From assembly GCF_009650435.1 (NCBI RefSeq), contig NZ_VVIP01000070.1:1-40039 (forward strand): 40,039 bases of DNA. The letters are read 5' to 3'. This document shows positions 24,229 through 33,047 of the stretch, piece by piece (position 1 is the first letter of the stretch; each line of letters begins with the position of its first letter). The stretch comes from Foetidibacter luteolus. GTDB taxonomy: Bacteria > Bacteroidota > Bacteroidia > Chitinophagales > Chitinophagaceae. Under the pieces are notes generated by a model, which was not told where the DNA came from, did no database searches, and was given only the letters and a program-made list of their open reading frames with translations. The position numbers and the translations under genes are program-made.

Positions 24229-25497
24229 ATGGCAACCAGGTTCGCCAGTATAGACTGGGCAAAAAGCGCTAACATTTACGAGGTAAATATTCGCCAGTAC
24301 ACCAGGGAAGGTACATTCGCCGCTTTTCAGCAGCATTTGCCCCGCCTTAGGGGTATGGGCGTAGAAATATTATGGCTTATGCCCATTACCCCCATAAGCG
24401 TAAAAAAAAGGCTGGGTACCCTGGGCAGCTACTATGCATGTAGCTCTTATACGACCATTAACCCCGAGTATGGCAACCTGGACGATTTTAAAGGCCTGGT
24501 AAACAAAGCCCATGAACTGGGCTTTAAATTAATCATTGACTGGGTGGCCAACCATACCGGATACGATCACCACTGGGCAACCGAACACCCAGATTGGTAT
24601 GTTAAAAACGAAAAGGGGGAGTTCTACGACCGCAACGGCTGGAACGATGTTATAGACCTAAACTATTACAATGCCGAAATGAGGCTGGCTTTAATTGATG
24701 CTATGCGTTTTTGGGTGAGAGATTGCGGCATAGATGGTTTTCGCTGCGATATGGCGCACCTGGTACCCCTGGATTTTTGGGTGGAAGCCAGAGCGCAGTG
24801 TGAAAAACTGAAACCGCTTTTCTGGCTGGCTGAGTGTGATGTGGAAGCTTATCACGAAGTTTTTGACGTAAGCTATGCCTGGGAGTGGATGCACGTGAGC
24901 GAAAAGTTATTTAAAGGCACTGCATCGTTGCAGCACTTTAAGGATGTTTTGCATAAATACGGAGCATACCCCGCCGGCGCTTCCAAGCTTTACTTTACCA
25001 CCAACCACGATGAAAATAGCTGGAACGGTACCGAGTATGAAAAGTATGATAGTGGCGCCAAAACATTGGCCGTATTCTGTGTTACCTGGCCGGGCACGCC
25101 GCTATTATATAGCGGGCAGGAGTTGCCCAACCTCAGAAGGCTGTCTTTTTTTGAAAAAGATTTTATTGACTGGCAGGAGAACTTGGCCCTGCACCAATTC
25201 TATAAAACGTTGTTCAGCCTTAAAAAACAAAACAAAGCATTGCATTACAATGATAACCTTGCAGAGCTGCCTACCGGTTTTGATGATAAAGTGCTGGCTT
25301 ATTTACGGGTAACCGGTACATCTAAGGTTCTGGTGCTGCTCAACCTGTCTGGTGCTGAGCGGTTAAAGTTCAGTATTAAGCACCAAAACCTCGCCGGTAC
25401 TTATACTAATCAGTTCTCCGGCTTAACTTATTCATTAAAAGGGGAGGAGCAGTTTGAATTACAGGCCTGGGAGTATATAGTGCTCGCAACAGAATAA
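24229..25497 (+). CDS. Cytoplasmic GH13 alpha-amylase-family enzyme
   Basis: The 422-aa glycoside hydrolase has the GH13 TIM-barrel signatures: IIDWVANHT (region I, about 102-110), GFRCDMAH with nucleophile D174, WLAECD with acid/base E202, and TTNHDENSW with transition-state stabiliser D261. A small C-terminal beta domain follows (about 330-422). There is no signal peptide, so it probably acts on imported maltodextrins or stored glycogen. Substrate specificity within GH13 cannot be settled by eye. Confidence 0.93.
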   Translation: MATRFASIDWAKSANIYEVNIRQYTREGTFAAFQQHLPRLRGMGVEILWLMPITPISVKKRLGTLGSYYACSSYTTINPEYGNLDDFKGLVNKAHELGFKLIIDWVANHTGYDHHWATEHPDWYVKNEKGEFYDRNGWNDVIDLNYYNAEMRLALIDAMRFWVRDCGIDGFRCDMAHLVPLDFWVEARAQCEKLKPLFWLAECDVEAYHEVFDVSYAWEWMHVSEKLFKGTASLQHFKDVLHKYGAYPAGASKLYFTTNHDENSWNGTEYEKYDSGAKTLAVFCVTWPGTPLLYSGQELPNLRRLSFFEKDFIDWQENLALHQFYKTLFSLKKQNKALHYNDNLAELPTGFDDKVLAYLRVTGTSKVLVLLNLSGAERLKFSIKHQNLAGTYTNQFSGLTYSLKGEEQFELQAWEYIVLATE

Positions 25498-25514
25498 TGC
25501 TGTAAAAGCAGGCG

Positions 25515-25522
25515 TACTTTTG
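25515..25522 (+). promoter_or_regulatory. Putative -7 promoter element (TACTTTTG) before rimM
   Basis: Exact TAnnTTTG match ending 11 bp before the rimM ATG, implying a very short leader. No clear -33 TTG. Suggests rimM is not only read from upstream. Confidence 0.45.
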
Positions 25523-25533
25523 TATATAATATT

Positions 25534-26052
25534 ATGTCAACCAGTTATATCAATATAGGAAAGATTGTTGCTTCTTTCGGGCTTAAGGGAGAAGTGATAG
25601 TGCAACATGCATTGGGCAAGAAGACTACATTAAAGGCGGCAGAAGCATTATTTGTAGAAGAAATAAAGGGCTCTTACCTGCCCTATTTTATAGAGGAGAG
25701 CAAAGCGAAGGACGAAACGGAAATTTATGTAAAACTGGAAGGTATTGACAGCAAAGAAGCTGCCCGCAAGCTTAACCAAAAACAGGTTTGGCTGCAGGAA
25801 GAAAGTTTTAGAAAGCTGGCTGGTAAAACGGCGCCCATTGCCCTTATTGGTTTTACCATGATTAACGAAGGTAATGTGTTGGGCAAAGTGGAAGAAGTGA
25901 TAGAGCAACCGCACCAGGTACTGTTGATGATTAACTACAAAGGCAAAGAAGCCCTCATCCCGCTTCATGGAGAAACCCTGAAAAAAATAGACCAGCAGAA
26001 AAAAGAAGTGCATGTAAAGCTGCCGGATGGCCTGTTGGATATTTATGCATAA
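25534..26052 (+). CDS. rimM: Ribosome maturation factor RimM
   Basis: The 172-aa factor needed for maturation of the 30S head has two parts: the N-terminal RimM domain (YINIGKIVASFGLKGEVIVQ, then ETEIYVKLEGIDSKEAARKL) and a C-terminal PRC-barrel (about 100-172, GFTMINEGNVLGKVEEVIE, ending LPDGLLDIYA). Length is normal. The usual neighbours rpsP and trmD are absent. It follows the GH13 gene by 36 bp and is followed by repeat block VI. Confidence 0.94.
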   Translation: MSTSYINIGKIVASFGLKGEVIVQHALGKKTTLKAAEALFVEEIKGSYLPYFIEESKAKDETEIYVKLEGIDSKEAARKLNQKQVWLQEESFRKLAGKTAPIALIGFTMINEGNVLGKVEEVIEQPHQVLLMINYKGKEALIPLHGETLKKIDQQKKEVHVKLPDGLLDIYA

Positions 26053-26076
26053 CACAACACCGTCCATTTGTTTTAT

Positions 26077-26166
26077 AATACCAGCGACATATCCCTGTGG
26101 CATCGCCTGTTGCGTCGCAAGCACTTCATCGTTCTGTTCAATGGGCGGCTTTTCAGCCCCGGGTAG
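26077..26166 (+). repeat. A-module repeat, copy A7
   Basis: Outer end ATACCAGCGACATAT, core TTGCGTCGCAA, terminal stem GGCT/AGCC. Confidence 0.85.
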
Positions 26167-26167
26167 A

Positions 26168-26275
26168 GAATATCGAACAAGGAACAAGGAAAGTTGAACG
26201 AGGAATGAAAAGCCCCCACTCACGGCACGAATATCGAACAAGGAACAAGGAATGCTGAACGAAGAATGAAAAGCC
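26168..26275 (+). repeat. Two tandem C units
   Basis: Two units near 26168 and 26229, about 61 bp apart, each with AATATCGAACAAGGAACAAG and a C-rich end, matching the minisatellite at 20609. Confidence 0.85.
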
Positions 26276-26350
26276 ACTCACTATTCACCACTCACCATTC
26301 ACAATTCCCCACTCACCATTCACCACTCACGATTCACAACTACTCACCAC
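26276..26350. repeat. Heptamer tract (D module)
   Basis: About ten tandem 7-mers of the TCACCAT/TCACCAC class with minor decay. Confidence 0.8.
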
Positions 26351-26440
26351 CTATCCGGGTCTGAAAAGATGCCATGAAAAAGCAGCCGATGAAAGGATTG
26401 CGACGCAACGATGATGCCATGAAAATATGTCGCTGGTATC
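26351..26440 (-). repeat. A-module repeat, copy A8 (inverted)
   Basis: On the minus strand it has outer end GATACCAGCGACATAT, core TTGCGTCGCAA and a terminal ATCT/AGAC stem-loop, paired differently from the GGCT/AGCC copies. Confidence 0.85.
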
Positions 26441-26523
26441 TTAAAAATATTGGTCTAAACATTGCCGCAAGGCAATACCAAAAAGCGCAGGGCTGAAAAC
26501 TGTGCAACTAAATTGCATTGGTA

Positions 26524-27360
26524 TTAGTTGGGAGCCACAGGAGAATTGTTGTTAACAACAGGCCATATACCCGGCCTGGGAAAACTGATGCCTTTGTTGC
26601 TTCCCCGTACCCCATTATCCTGGCCAAAATAATAGAGCGGCCATCCCTTAAATGTCATTTGTATTTTGCCGTGTACATGAATGGTATCAAAATCTGTCCT
26701 GGTGAGTGTGGACGGAAGGCCTTTTATTTCGCTGCGCTCATACATAGGCCATACGGCATTGTTGCTAAGGTCTGGCTTGGTGAATGTATTGGTGTTGAAT
26801 TTATCTGGCGCAAAAGCGTATAAAGTGCGGCCATGTTCGTCGGTTAAATACTGGGTAACGCCATCGCCTTCGGTGTAATCGCTTTTGTAGTTTTTGCCGT
26901 CGTGCCCCACCAGTTGGGCGTTTACGAGCATTACACTGTAATCCGGTTTAGCGGCAAACCAAACGCTGTTAACAGCTTCGCCATTAACATCCCCCGACTT
27001 TTTATCATTCACGAAATAGTACAGCGGCCATCCTTTATAAGTGGTTTGTTTGGCGCCATCCGTACGGGTAATAACCGCGAAATCACTATCGTGCAACCCA
27101 TCGGCCAATGTTGGGTTTTCCTGGTAGTAAACAGGCCAGTTGGCAATGCAGCCGCCGGCGCAGGCAGAGGCGCCAGAGCCATCCAGCGTAAAATAATAAA
27201 GTGTCATACCGTTTTTATCGGTAAGGTAAGCGCCCAGTGTAGCGTTGTTGGCAAGCTGTATGTCTTTGGGCGGTGTGGTGTCATCATCTTTAGAACAGGA
27301 AACGGTTAGCATGCAGAGTGCAATGGCAGCGCATAGCAATCCCCTTTTATAAATAAACAT
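26524..27360 (-). CDS. Lipoprotein with two COG4315-type repeats
   Basis: The protein is 278 aa from the chosen start. A lipoprotein signal (IALCMLTVSCSK, Cys at about residue 22) is followed by two copies of the secreted-repeat/Lipoprotein_15 family. The first (about 40-150) contains LTDKNGMTLYYFTLDGSGASACAG, CIANWPVYY and YKGWPLYYFVNDKKSGD. The second (about 160-275) contains LTDEHGRTLYAFAPD, NNAVWPMYE and FKGWPLYYFGQD. Only the first repeat keeps the two Cys residues of the CAGGC motif. The function of this family is unknown. The ATG at 27369 is an equally possible start. Confidence 0.85.
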   Translation of the reverse strand: MFIYKRGLLCAAIALCMLTVSCSKDDDTTPPKDIQLANNATLGAYLTDKNGMTLYYFTLDGSGASACAGGCIANWPVYYQENPTLADGLHDSDFAVITRTDGAKQTTYKGWPLYYFVNDKKSGDVNGEAVNSVWFAAKPDYSVMLVNAQLVGHDGKNYKSDYTEGDGVTQYLTDEHGRTLYAFAPDKFNTNTFTKPDLSNNAVWPMYERSEIKGLPSTLTRTDFDTIHVHGKIQMTFKGWPLYYFGQDNGVRGSNKGISFPRPGIWPVVNNNSPVAPN

Positions 27361-27529
27361 AATAAACAACTTTAGGTTGATGGAATTGATTTAATAAGGG
27401 AAGTGCACTTCTGCATTAACTATACGCTGGCCGGCAAAATACAGTTGCCTGCATATAAAAAATAAGTGGGCAGCAAGGTAAAATGCTGCCCACTTACAAG
27501 TTTGGTTTGCTTGGGAAGAAACAGTGTAG

Positions 27530-29815
27530 CTATTGTATTTTTAATGCTTTAAAAACAGCCCTTTTGCCCATTAGCCGCCATTGAGCCTCGCCGTCTGTTA
27601 TTATACCATCGGCCTTTTTTATCAGCACTGCGCCGCTGATGCCATCCTTAACGCATTGGTAGGTATAAGCGCCTGCATACACCACTTCGCCTTTGTGGTA
27701 TTTGGCTTTTGCAGACCACCTGTTAGCGGCAGCAAAACCACCTTCCACCGCAAGCCAGGCATAAATGCCATTAGATGGTTGGGTATTGCGTATAATAGAG
27801 CCTTCTGAATAGTTGCCATAACCGGGCTCTTTGTTGCTGAATGTTTCGCTGATGATGGCTGGTTTTTCTGCCTGGTTAAGCCCGGGAACAATAAGGCCTG
27901 TGTTATCATCTGTTGTGCCTGTATAATTTTGCCCGAAGCCGGTAATGGGCGAGTTCTTGCCTTTTACCACAAAAAATTCAGATACACCTTCGGAGAAGCC
28001 GATTTCATCCTGCAGGTGACCGGTTACCTGGTTGTCTTTTACAACAATGTTATTGAAGCGTGCAAAACCACGGGCATTAAAATAAATGCCGTGTGTGGTA
28101 GATACTTTGTCTTCTCTTGTAGCATAACTTTTTCGGGGGGTATTACGCAGTTGGTTACCGGATATGTTCAGTTGCGTTACCCAGGCATCTTTGCCTTCAA
28201 AATAAATATCCGCAGCCACTTTGTTGCCAAAATGGTTGCGGCCATCCAATACAGTATTGTGGTGAATAGTGCTGAAAAGATTGGTGGCTACAGCACTCAT
28301 ATAGATGCCATGTACGCCAAAAAGGTTAACATAGTTGTTACTTATTTTTATTTCGCGGCTCTGGCCATTGGCATAAATGGCGTTGGCCTTTATGTTAAAG
28401 AATGAATTGCCGTCTATCAGCACATCTTCACTTTTGCCTTTGGCGGTGGTTACAATCATAATGCCGTTGCCATCTTCCCTGGAGTTGATGGTATCAGAAA
28501 TATGAAACGGTACACCTATATTTTGCAGGTTGTTATTTACCACTTTGGCCTGCTGTACATCTATCAGGTAAATGCCGCAGTTTTGGTATTCGGGAATGTC
28601 TGGCACGGAGCCCTTGCGGAAAGTGAAGGAGCCTTTGATAAAATTATTGCTGATAACAACGTTGTTGGCTTTTTCCGTACCATAATCATCACCAAAGAAT
28701 ATGGCCGCGGCAGAGCCTGCATGCCCGGCATTTTTATCGCCGCTGTTAATGAAAAAATTATCGCTGATAACTACCCTGTTGCTGCGCTGAAAATCTACGC
28801 CGTTATCGCCGGTATTGTTAATGCTGTTGCCAGCAAACTGTACATTGCTGCACGCCTGGTTGCCGCAGGCAATACCGGAAATATTGCTGAAAGTATTGTT
28901 AAGTATTTTAAGGTTTTCCGTATTGGAGGAAGATATGGCATGTGTACCTGTAAACGAGAAAACATTATCGCGTATGGTTACATTGGCGCTGCCATAGCGG
29001 CCAAAATTTGTAATAGCGCCATCAACAGTTTCAAATTTTGTATTGTACCTGCCAATGCGCCTGAAATCGCAGCCTTCTACGGAAAAGTTTTCTACTTTGT
29101 AAGCAATGCCGCGACCATAAGAATCGCTGAATGCGCAGTTTTTAATGTGAATATTCTTTAATACGCTGCTGTCAAAACTTATATTCAATAAGGTATGTCT
29201 TCCTTTGGCCGCAGTAGATTTTTGTGAAGCATCATAAGGCCTGCCGCCACTGAAGCCAAGATTTTCTATTATAACGTTGTTATCTGTAACCTTAACCAGC
29301 GATGGGTGTGCCGGAACAAACGCCGAATCTGTAATTAACCTTGATTGTTGCGGGTGCATGCCACGTAACGAACTATTGCCTGGAATATAAAGCGTTACTG
29401 ACGATGGGATGAAATAATTGCCGGGAGGGATGATAGCCGTATTTTTTTGCCTGGCTGCGGTAATAATGGCCTGCTGAAGTGCGGGTGCGTCGTTGGTAAT
29501 GCCATCTCCAACAGCGCCAAACCACTGTACATTAATGCCTTTTGTAATATCATATTCCCTTTTCCAGGTGCCGTTGCCAACAGCGGTGGCCTTAAAGCTT
29601 GTACCGTTATCAGCAAGTGTATCTGCACTGTAATAAAACAGTCCGGATATTTTACCATGCTGCAGTAAAACAGCCGCAGCAGTATCTTTCACCTGCTGCA
29701 TTTCTGTAATATGTTGTGCTTTAAAAGTTTTTGTTTCCTGCTGTCCGAAGGCTTTCAGGACGGTTGTAAAAAAAAATAATATTATAAAACCCTTAAAAAT
29801 ATTTTTAACCATCAT
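27530..29815 (-). CDS. Secreted right-handed beta-helix protein (pectate-lyase-3-like)
   Basis: The 761-aa protein has a signal peptide ending KAFGQ. After an N-terminal segment of about 90 residues comes VQWFGAVGDGITNDAPALQQAI, the diagnostic opening of Pectate_lyase_3 beta-helix proteins. Many parallel beta-helix coils follow, with recurring VVISDNFFINSG and LKILNNTFSNISG type rungs to about residue 620. A C-terminal part contains AKYHKGEVVYAGAYTYQCVKDG, resembling a carbohydrate-binding module. Such folds occur in polysaccharide lyases, hydrolases and epimerases; no catalytic residues can be named. It is divergent from the initiating sugar transferase (176 bp apart), suggesting it works on the polymer made by that locus. 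The frame extends to a TTG at 29821; I use the ATG at 29815. Confidence 0.87.
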   Translation of the reverse strand: MMVKNIFKGFIILFFFTTVLKAFGQQETKTFKAQHITEMQQVKDTAAAVLLQHGKISGLFYYSADTLADNGTSFKATAVGNGTWKREYDITKGINVQWFGAVGDGITNDAPALQQAIITAARQKNTAIIPPGNYFIPSSVTLYIPGNSSLRGMHPQQSRLITDSAFVPAHPSLVKVTDNNVIIENLGFSGGRPYDASQKSTAAKGRHTLLNISFDSSVLKNIHIKNCAFSDSYGRGIAYKVENFSVEGCDFRRIGRYNTKFETVDGAITNFGRYGSANVTIRDNVFSFTGTHAISSSNTENLKILNNTFSNISGIACGNQACSNVQFAGNSINNTGDNGVDFQRSNRVVISDNFFINSGDKNAGHAGSAAAIFFGDDYGTEKANNVVISNNFIKGSFTFRKGSVPDIPEYQNCGIYLIDVQQAKVVNNNLQNIGVPFHISDTINSREDGNGIMIVTTAKGKSEDVLIDGNSFFNIKANAIYANGQSREIKISNNYVNLFGVHGIYMSAVATNLFSTIHHNTVLDGRNHFGNKVAADIYFEGKDAWVTQLNISGNQLRNTPRKSYATREDKVSTTHGIYFNARGFARFNNIVVKDNQVTGHLQDEIGFSEGVSEFFVVKGKNSPITGFGQNYTGTTDDNTGLIVPGLNQAEKPAIISETFSNKEPGYGNYSEGSIIRNTQPSNGIYAWLAVEGGFAAANRWSAKAKYHKGEVVYAGAYTYQCVKDGISGAVLIKKADGIITDGEAQWRLMGKRAVFKALKIQ

Positions 29816-29991
29816 TGTCAACAGGTGTGTTTTAGGTGTACATCCCTTCCATAAATCATGCCTGATGCCTGCAGAAGTGTTTAGTTTATAACATCTTGAA
29901 AAATAGGCACAGTACTTGTTTATGGTTTAGCAGGATTTTTTACGCTAACCAGGTAATCTTCAAGTTTAATCTATCCGGAAAAACACGAAGT

Positions 29992-31428
29992 ATGAGTTCT
30001 AGATTTGATTTTTTTGTTAGGGTGGGGCTTCTCCTATTTGATGTTTTACTGTTAAACGGGGCACTATTCGCAGCTTTTTACATATTTGAGTCTTTTGAAA
30101 ACATGCACATACAAACAAGGGTTAACCTGTTGTATGTGGTTAATTTGCTATGGCTTTTGTTTGCCGCGGTTTTCAAAATGTACGACCATAAAACTTATGG
30201 CCGTTTTTCGCATGTAAAGAATACCACCATCAATTCACTGTTTATATTCACCTTGTTCTTTTCTTTTTACCTGGCGTTTGTTAAACAGCCTGAAATAACC
30301 ATTGGCTTTTCACTGTATTTTCTTTTACAATTTATAATCACCGTATGCCTAAGCCGTATTGTATTAAAGAAAATCGTGCATCACTATGTACGTAACACCA
30401 CCAAGCGCAAAAAGATTGCAATCATCGGTTTTAATGAAACAGCACGGAAGCTGGCTCAATATTTTAACGACCAGAAAACCGCTTTTGAATTCAGCGGTTT
30501 TTTTGATGATGCATCTATAAAGAGCCAGGTAATTAACGAGCAGATTGAGCATACCAACAATGCCTTTGGCGGCGGTAACCTTAACAATTTTGTAAAAGGC
30601 CCTGTAAAGGATATTATTAATTATGCGTTGCACAATGACATCAAAGAGATCTACTCTACTTTGCTGCCGGATGCTGCCGGAATAAAAAGTTTGGTGCAGG
30701 AGGCTGACCAGCATTGCCTGCGTATTAAATTCGTTCCGGATTTTTCCAGCATCATCAATCCATCTTATTCTGTTAATTACTTAAACAACCAGTTGCCTGT
30801 TATTTCCCTGCGCAGCGAGCCGCTGGAAGATATACGCAACCAGGTATTTAAAAGAATGTTCGATATTTTCTTCAGCCTGTTTGTTATCATTTTTATTTTA
30901 AGCTGGCTTTACCCCATTATCGCTATAGCCATCAAGCTAAGCTCAAAGGGGCCGGTTATGTTTAAACAACTCCGTTCCGGCCAGGATAACAAATCTTTTC
31001 TGTGCTACAAGTTCCGGACTATGAAGCCGAACAGTGATAGTGACAGCAAGCAGGCTTCTGTTAATGATGACAGGGTTACCACCATCGGTAAAATACTGCG
31101 CAAGACCAGCATGGACGAACTGCCCCAGTTTTTTAATGTGCTTAGTGGGGATATGAGTGTAGTAGGACCACGTCCGCACATGTTATCTCATACGGCCCAG
31201 TACAGCGCCATCATCAGCCGGTTTATGGTAAGGCATTTTGCCAAGCCTGGCATTACCGGATGGGCCCAGGTAAATGGCTTTCGCGGCGGTACGGAGACCA
31301 ATGACCTTATGGAGCAACGTGTAGAACACGATATATGGTATATGGAACACTGGAGCCTTTGGCTGGATATAAAAATTATCTTCCGTACGGTGTGGAACGT
31401 CTTCAAAGGCGAGAAGACAGCATACTGA
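29992..31428 (+). CDS. Undecaprenyl-phosphate sugar-1-phosphate transferase (initiating enzyme)
   Basis: The 478-aa inner-membrane polyisoprenyl-phosphate hexose-1-phosphate transferase (WcaJ/WbaP type) starts assembly of a surface polysaccharide on undecaprenyl phosphate. It has N-terminal transmembrane helices (about 10-125), a central CoA/Rossmann-like region (KIAIIGFNETARKLAQYF), and a final membrane hairpin. The catalytic C-terminal domain has KRMFDIFFSL, YKFRTMKPNSDSD, KTSMDELPQFFNVLSGDMS, VGPRP and KPGITGWAQVNGFRG. The ORF can be read from a TTG at 29896, but MSSRFDFFVR at 29992 fits the family. It converges on the Wzy/ligase gene. Confidence 0.93.
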   Translation: MSSRFDFFVRVGLLLFDVLLLNGALFAAFYIFESFENMHIQTRVNLLYVVNLLWLLFAAVFKMYDHKTYGRFSHVKNTTINSLFIFTLFFSFYLAFVKQPEITIGFSLYFLLQFIITVCLSRIVLKKIVHHYVRNTTKRKKIAIIGFNETARKLAQYFNDQKTAFEFSGFFDDASIKSQVINEQIEHTNNAFGGGNLNNFVKGPVKDIINYALHNDIKEIYSTLLPDAAGIKSLVQEADQHCLRIKFVPDFSSIINPSYSVNYLNNQLPVISLRSEPLEDIRNQVFKRMFDIFFSLFVIIFILSWLYPIIAIAIKLSSKGPVMFKQLRSGQDNKSFLCYKFRTMKPNSDSDSKQASVNDDRVTTIGKILRKTSMDELPQFFNVLSGDMSVVGPRPHMLSHTAQYSAIISRFMVRHFAKPGITGWAQVNGFRGGTETNDLMEQRVEHDIWYMEHWSLWLDIKIIFRTVWNVFKGEKTAY

Positions 31429-31778
31429 GCGATTATATTATTTCCCTTTTTTGTTTTGATGCTTCCGTCTGCAATGTGCATTTTTCGACTGTAGTTCCCG
31501 TAAAGCTTCGTTCGTAAGTTTCTTCAAAAGCCAGTCAATTGTTTTTGGCTGTTTTGTGCTTCAACCTTACGGTCCAATGTTGTTAGCTTAAACTGTCGAC
31601 CCGAGACTGCCGGAGATGATTGCTGAAAAAGCCACTACTTGTATTGCCCGGTTTCGACAAGCTCAACCTGACAGCCTTTTCCTTAACTTAATTCACATTA
31701 TCCGGCAGCCAACAAGAGTTCTTACAGCAATGCATCAGTGATGGCTAATAAGCATAATAAAAATAATAATTGGCGCTA
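31429..31778. other. Intergenic region between convergent polysaccharide genes
   Basis: No gene is seen in these 350 bp. It contains TTCGACAAGCTCAACCTGAC at about 31653-31672, which resembles a motif common in repeats of many bacterial genomes, and no clear terminator hairpin. Confidence 0.5.
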
Positions 31779-33038
31779 TCAATTTCCCTGCGCTACAGAA
31801 GGTTTGTTTCTCTGGTAGAAATAGGGAAAAGCAAGCAATATCCACAACGACAGGTAGGCAAACTCCGGCACGGCAACCATCATAATAAGATAGGTAGCAA
31901 ACAAAGCGGCTATGTAAAATACTTTTATATCCCTGGGCTGCAATGCTGCAAAAGCATGCTTAAAATAGAAGAAGGTAAAAGCAAGCAGCCCTATAATACC
32001 GTTATTAACCAGCAGGGTAGAGAAAAAATCGCTGGAACGTACATAACCAAAGCCCACACCAATAAGTTTTCCGCTAAAATTCAGGTCGTTTTTCCAATAA
32101 TTTATTTGATGCGCAAAATAACGGCTGCGCTCTATGCCAGAGCGGTTTTCCCCGCTCAGTTTGTCCAACAGTAGATTGTTCAAAACTGTTTTTATGTTAT
32201 CGCTTACCAGGTATAACAATAACACCACCAGCACAATACCTAATAAACTAAAAGCAATTTTTTTACGCCACGCAGGGTAAGCAATAAACATGGCTGGTAT
32301 TAAACAGGCAAAGCCTATAAATGCCGAAGTAGAAAGGCTTAAAGCCAGTGTTACACAGAAAAGCACCAACGGTTTATACTTTTTCAATGGTATGCAAAGC
32401 ATCATAAAAGGCACTACTGAAAACGCGTACATAGATGATTCCCCCGTAAGGCTTTTCAGCCGTTGAAAGGCATGGCCGGAAATGGTAATGGTTTGAAAAA
32501 GGCTGCCGGTACCAGGCTTGTTGTTGAACATTTTGTTGCTGAGAAAATCTCCATTGCTGCCGGTAAACTGGTAAATGATAATTTCCAGCAAACCATACAA
32601 GGCAAGAAGTGCAAGGCTTATGTAAAAATATTTCAGGTGTTTATTTTCCGCGTAGTATTTAAGGTACAGGTATAACAGGAAGCCTGCATACCAGTACAGC
32701 GATTGTGTAATCATCGTCTTGCGGAACATAATGTTGTTCCTGTCAACTTTTTCCACAAAATCAAGGTCGCCGCAAAGGTGCAGGTTGCTGTAATGGTTAT
32801 TGGCCTGCGCCAGCAGGTTAAGTAAAAGAAATACGGCAGTAAACAACAACAGTTCCCTTAGCAACGGTTTGCCGTTGTTAAAATCATAAAGCACCATTAC
32901 CGGAAAGAAAAGATAAATGAGCAGGTAGGAGGGAACCGTGAAAGAATTAGAAGGCATTACCACAATAGAAACAAATGCCGCTATAGACAGCAGTACACAC
33001 AGGTAAGTGTTAATAGCGGGTTGTAAAGCCTTGTTCAT
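31779..33038 (-). CDS. Wzy/O-antigen ligase-like polytopic membrane protein
   Basis: The 419-aa protein is strongly hydrophobic, with about ten to twelve transmembrane segments. A large polar loop (about 165-205 and again 275-330, RSGIERSRYFAHQINYWKND) is consistent with the O-antigen polymerase/ligase superfamily. It would polymerise repeat units or transfer the finished glycan in the periplasm. Sequence motifs cannot separate polymerase from ligase. It starts 9 bp after the stop of the upstream GT4 gene. Confidence 0.78.
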   Translation of the reverse strand: MNKALQPAINTYLCVLLSIAAFVSIVVMPSNSFTVPSYLLIYLFFPVMVLYDFNNGKPLLRELLLFTAVFLLLNLLAQANNHYSNLHLCGDLDFVEKVDRNNIMFRKTMITQSLYWYAGFLLYLYLKYYAENKHLKYFYISLALLALYGLLEIIIYQFTGSNGDFLSNKMFNNKPGTGSLFQTITISGHAFQRLKSLTGESSMYAFSVVPFMMLCIPLKKYKPLVLFCVTLALSLSTSAFIGFACLIPAMFIAYPAWRKKIAFSLLGIVLVVLLLYLVSDNIKTVLNNLLLDKLSGENRSGIERSRYFAHQINYWKNDLNFSGKLIGVGFGYVRSSDFFSTLLVNNGIIGLLAFTFFYFKHAFAALQPRDIKVFYIAALFATYLIMMVAVPEFAYLSLWILLAFPYFYQRNKPSVAQGN

Positions 33039-33047
33039 ATTTACCGG

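Larger units (their letters stand above)
26077..26440. repeat. Repeat block VI: compact element bounded by inverted A copies
   Basis: Order is A7 (26077-26166, plus), two C units (about 26168-26275), a heptamer tract (26276-26350), then A8 (26351-26440, inverted). At 364 bp it is the smallest complete form in the window and has the outline of a MITE, with subterminal A units facing outward (ATACCAGCGACATAT at both ends). Confidence 0.85.

Noticed and set aside
25648..26277. 209-codon frame opposite rimM and block VI
   Set aside because: Antisense to rimM and reading into repeat units; no family resemblance.
28502..29161. 219-codon frame opposite the beta-helix gene
   Set aside because: Shadow of the repetitive beta-helix coding sequence; no start context or domain.
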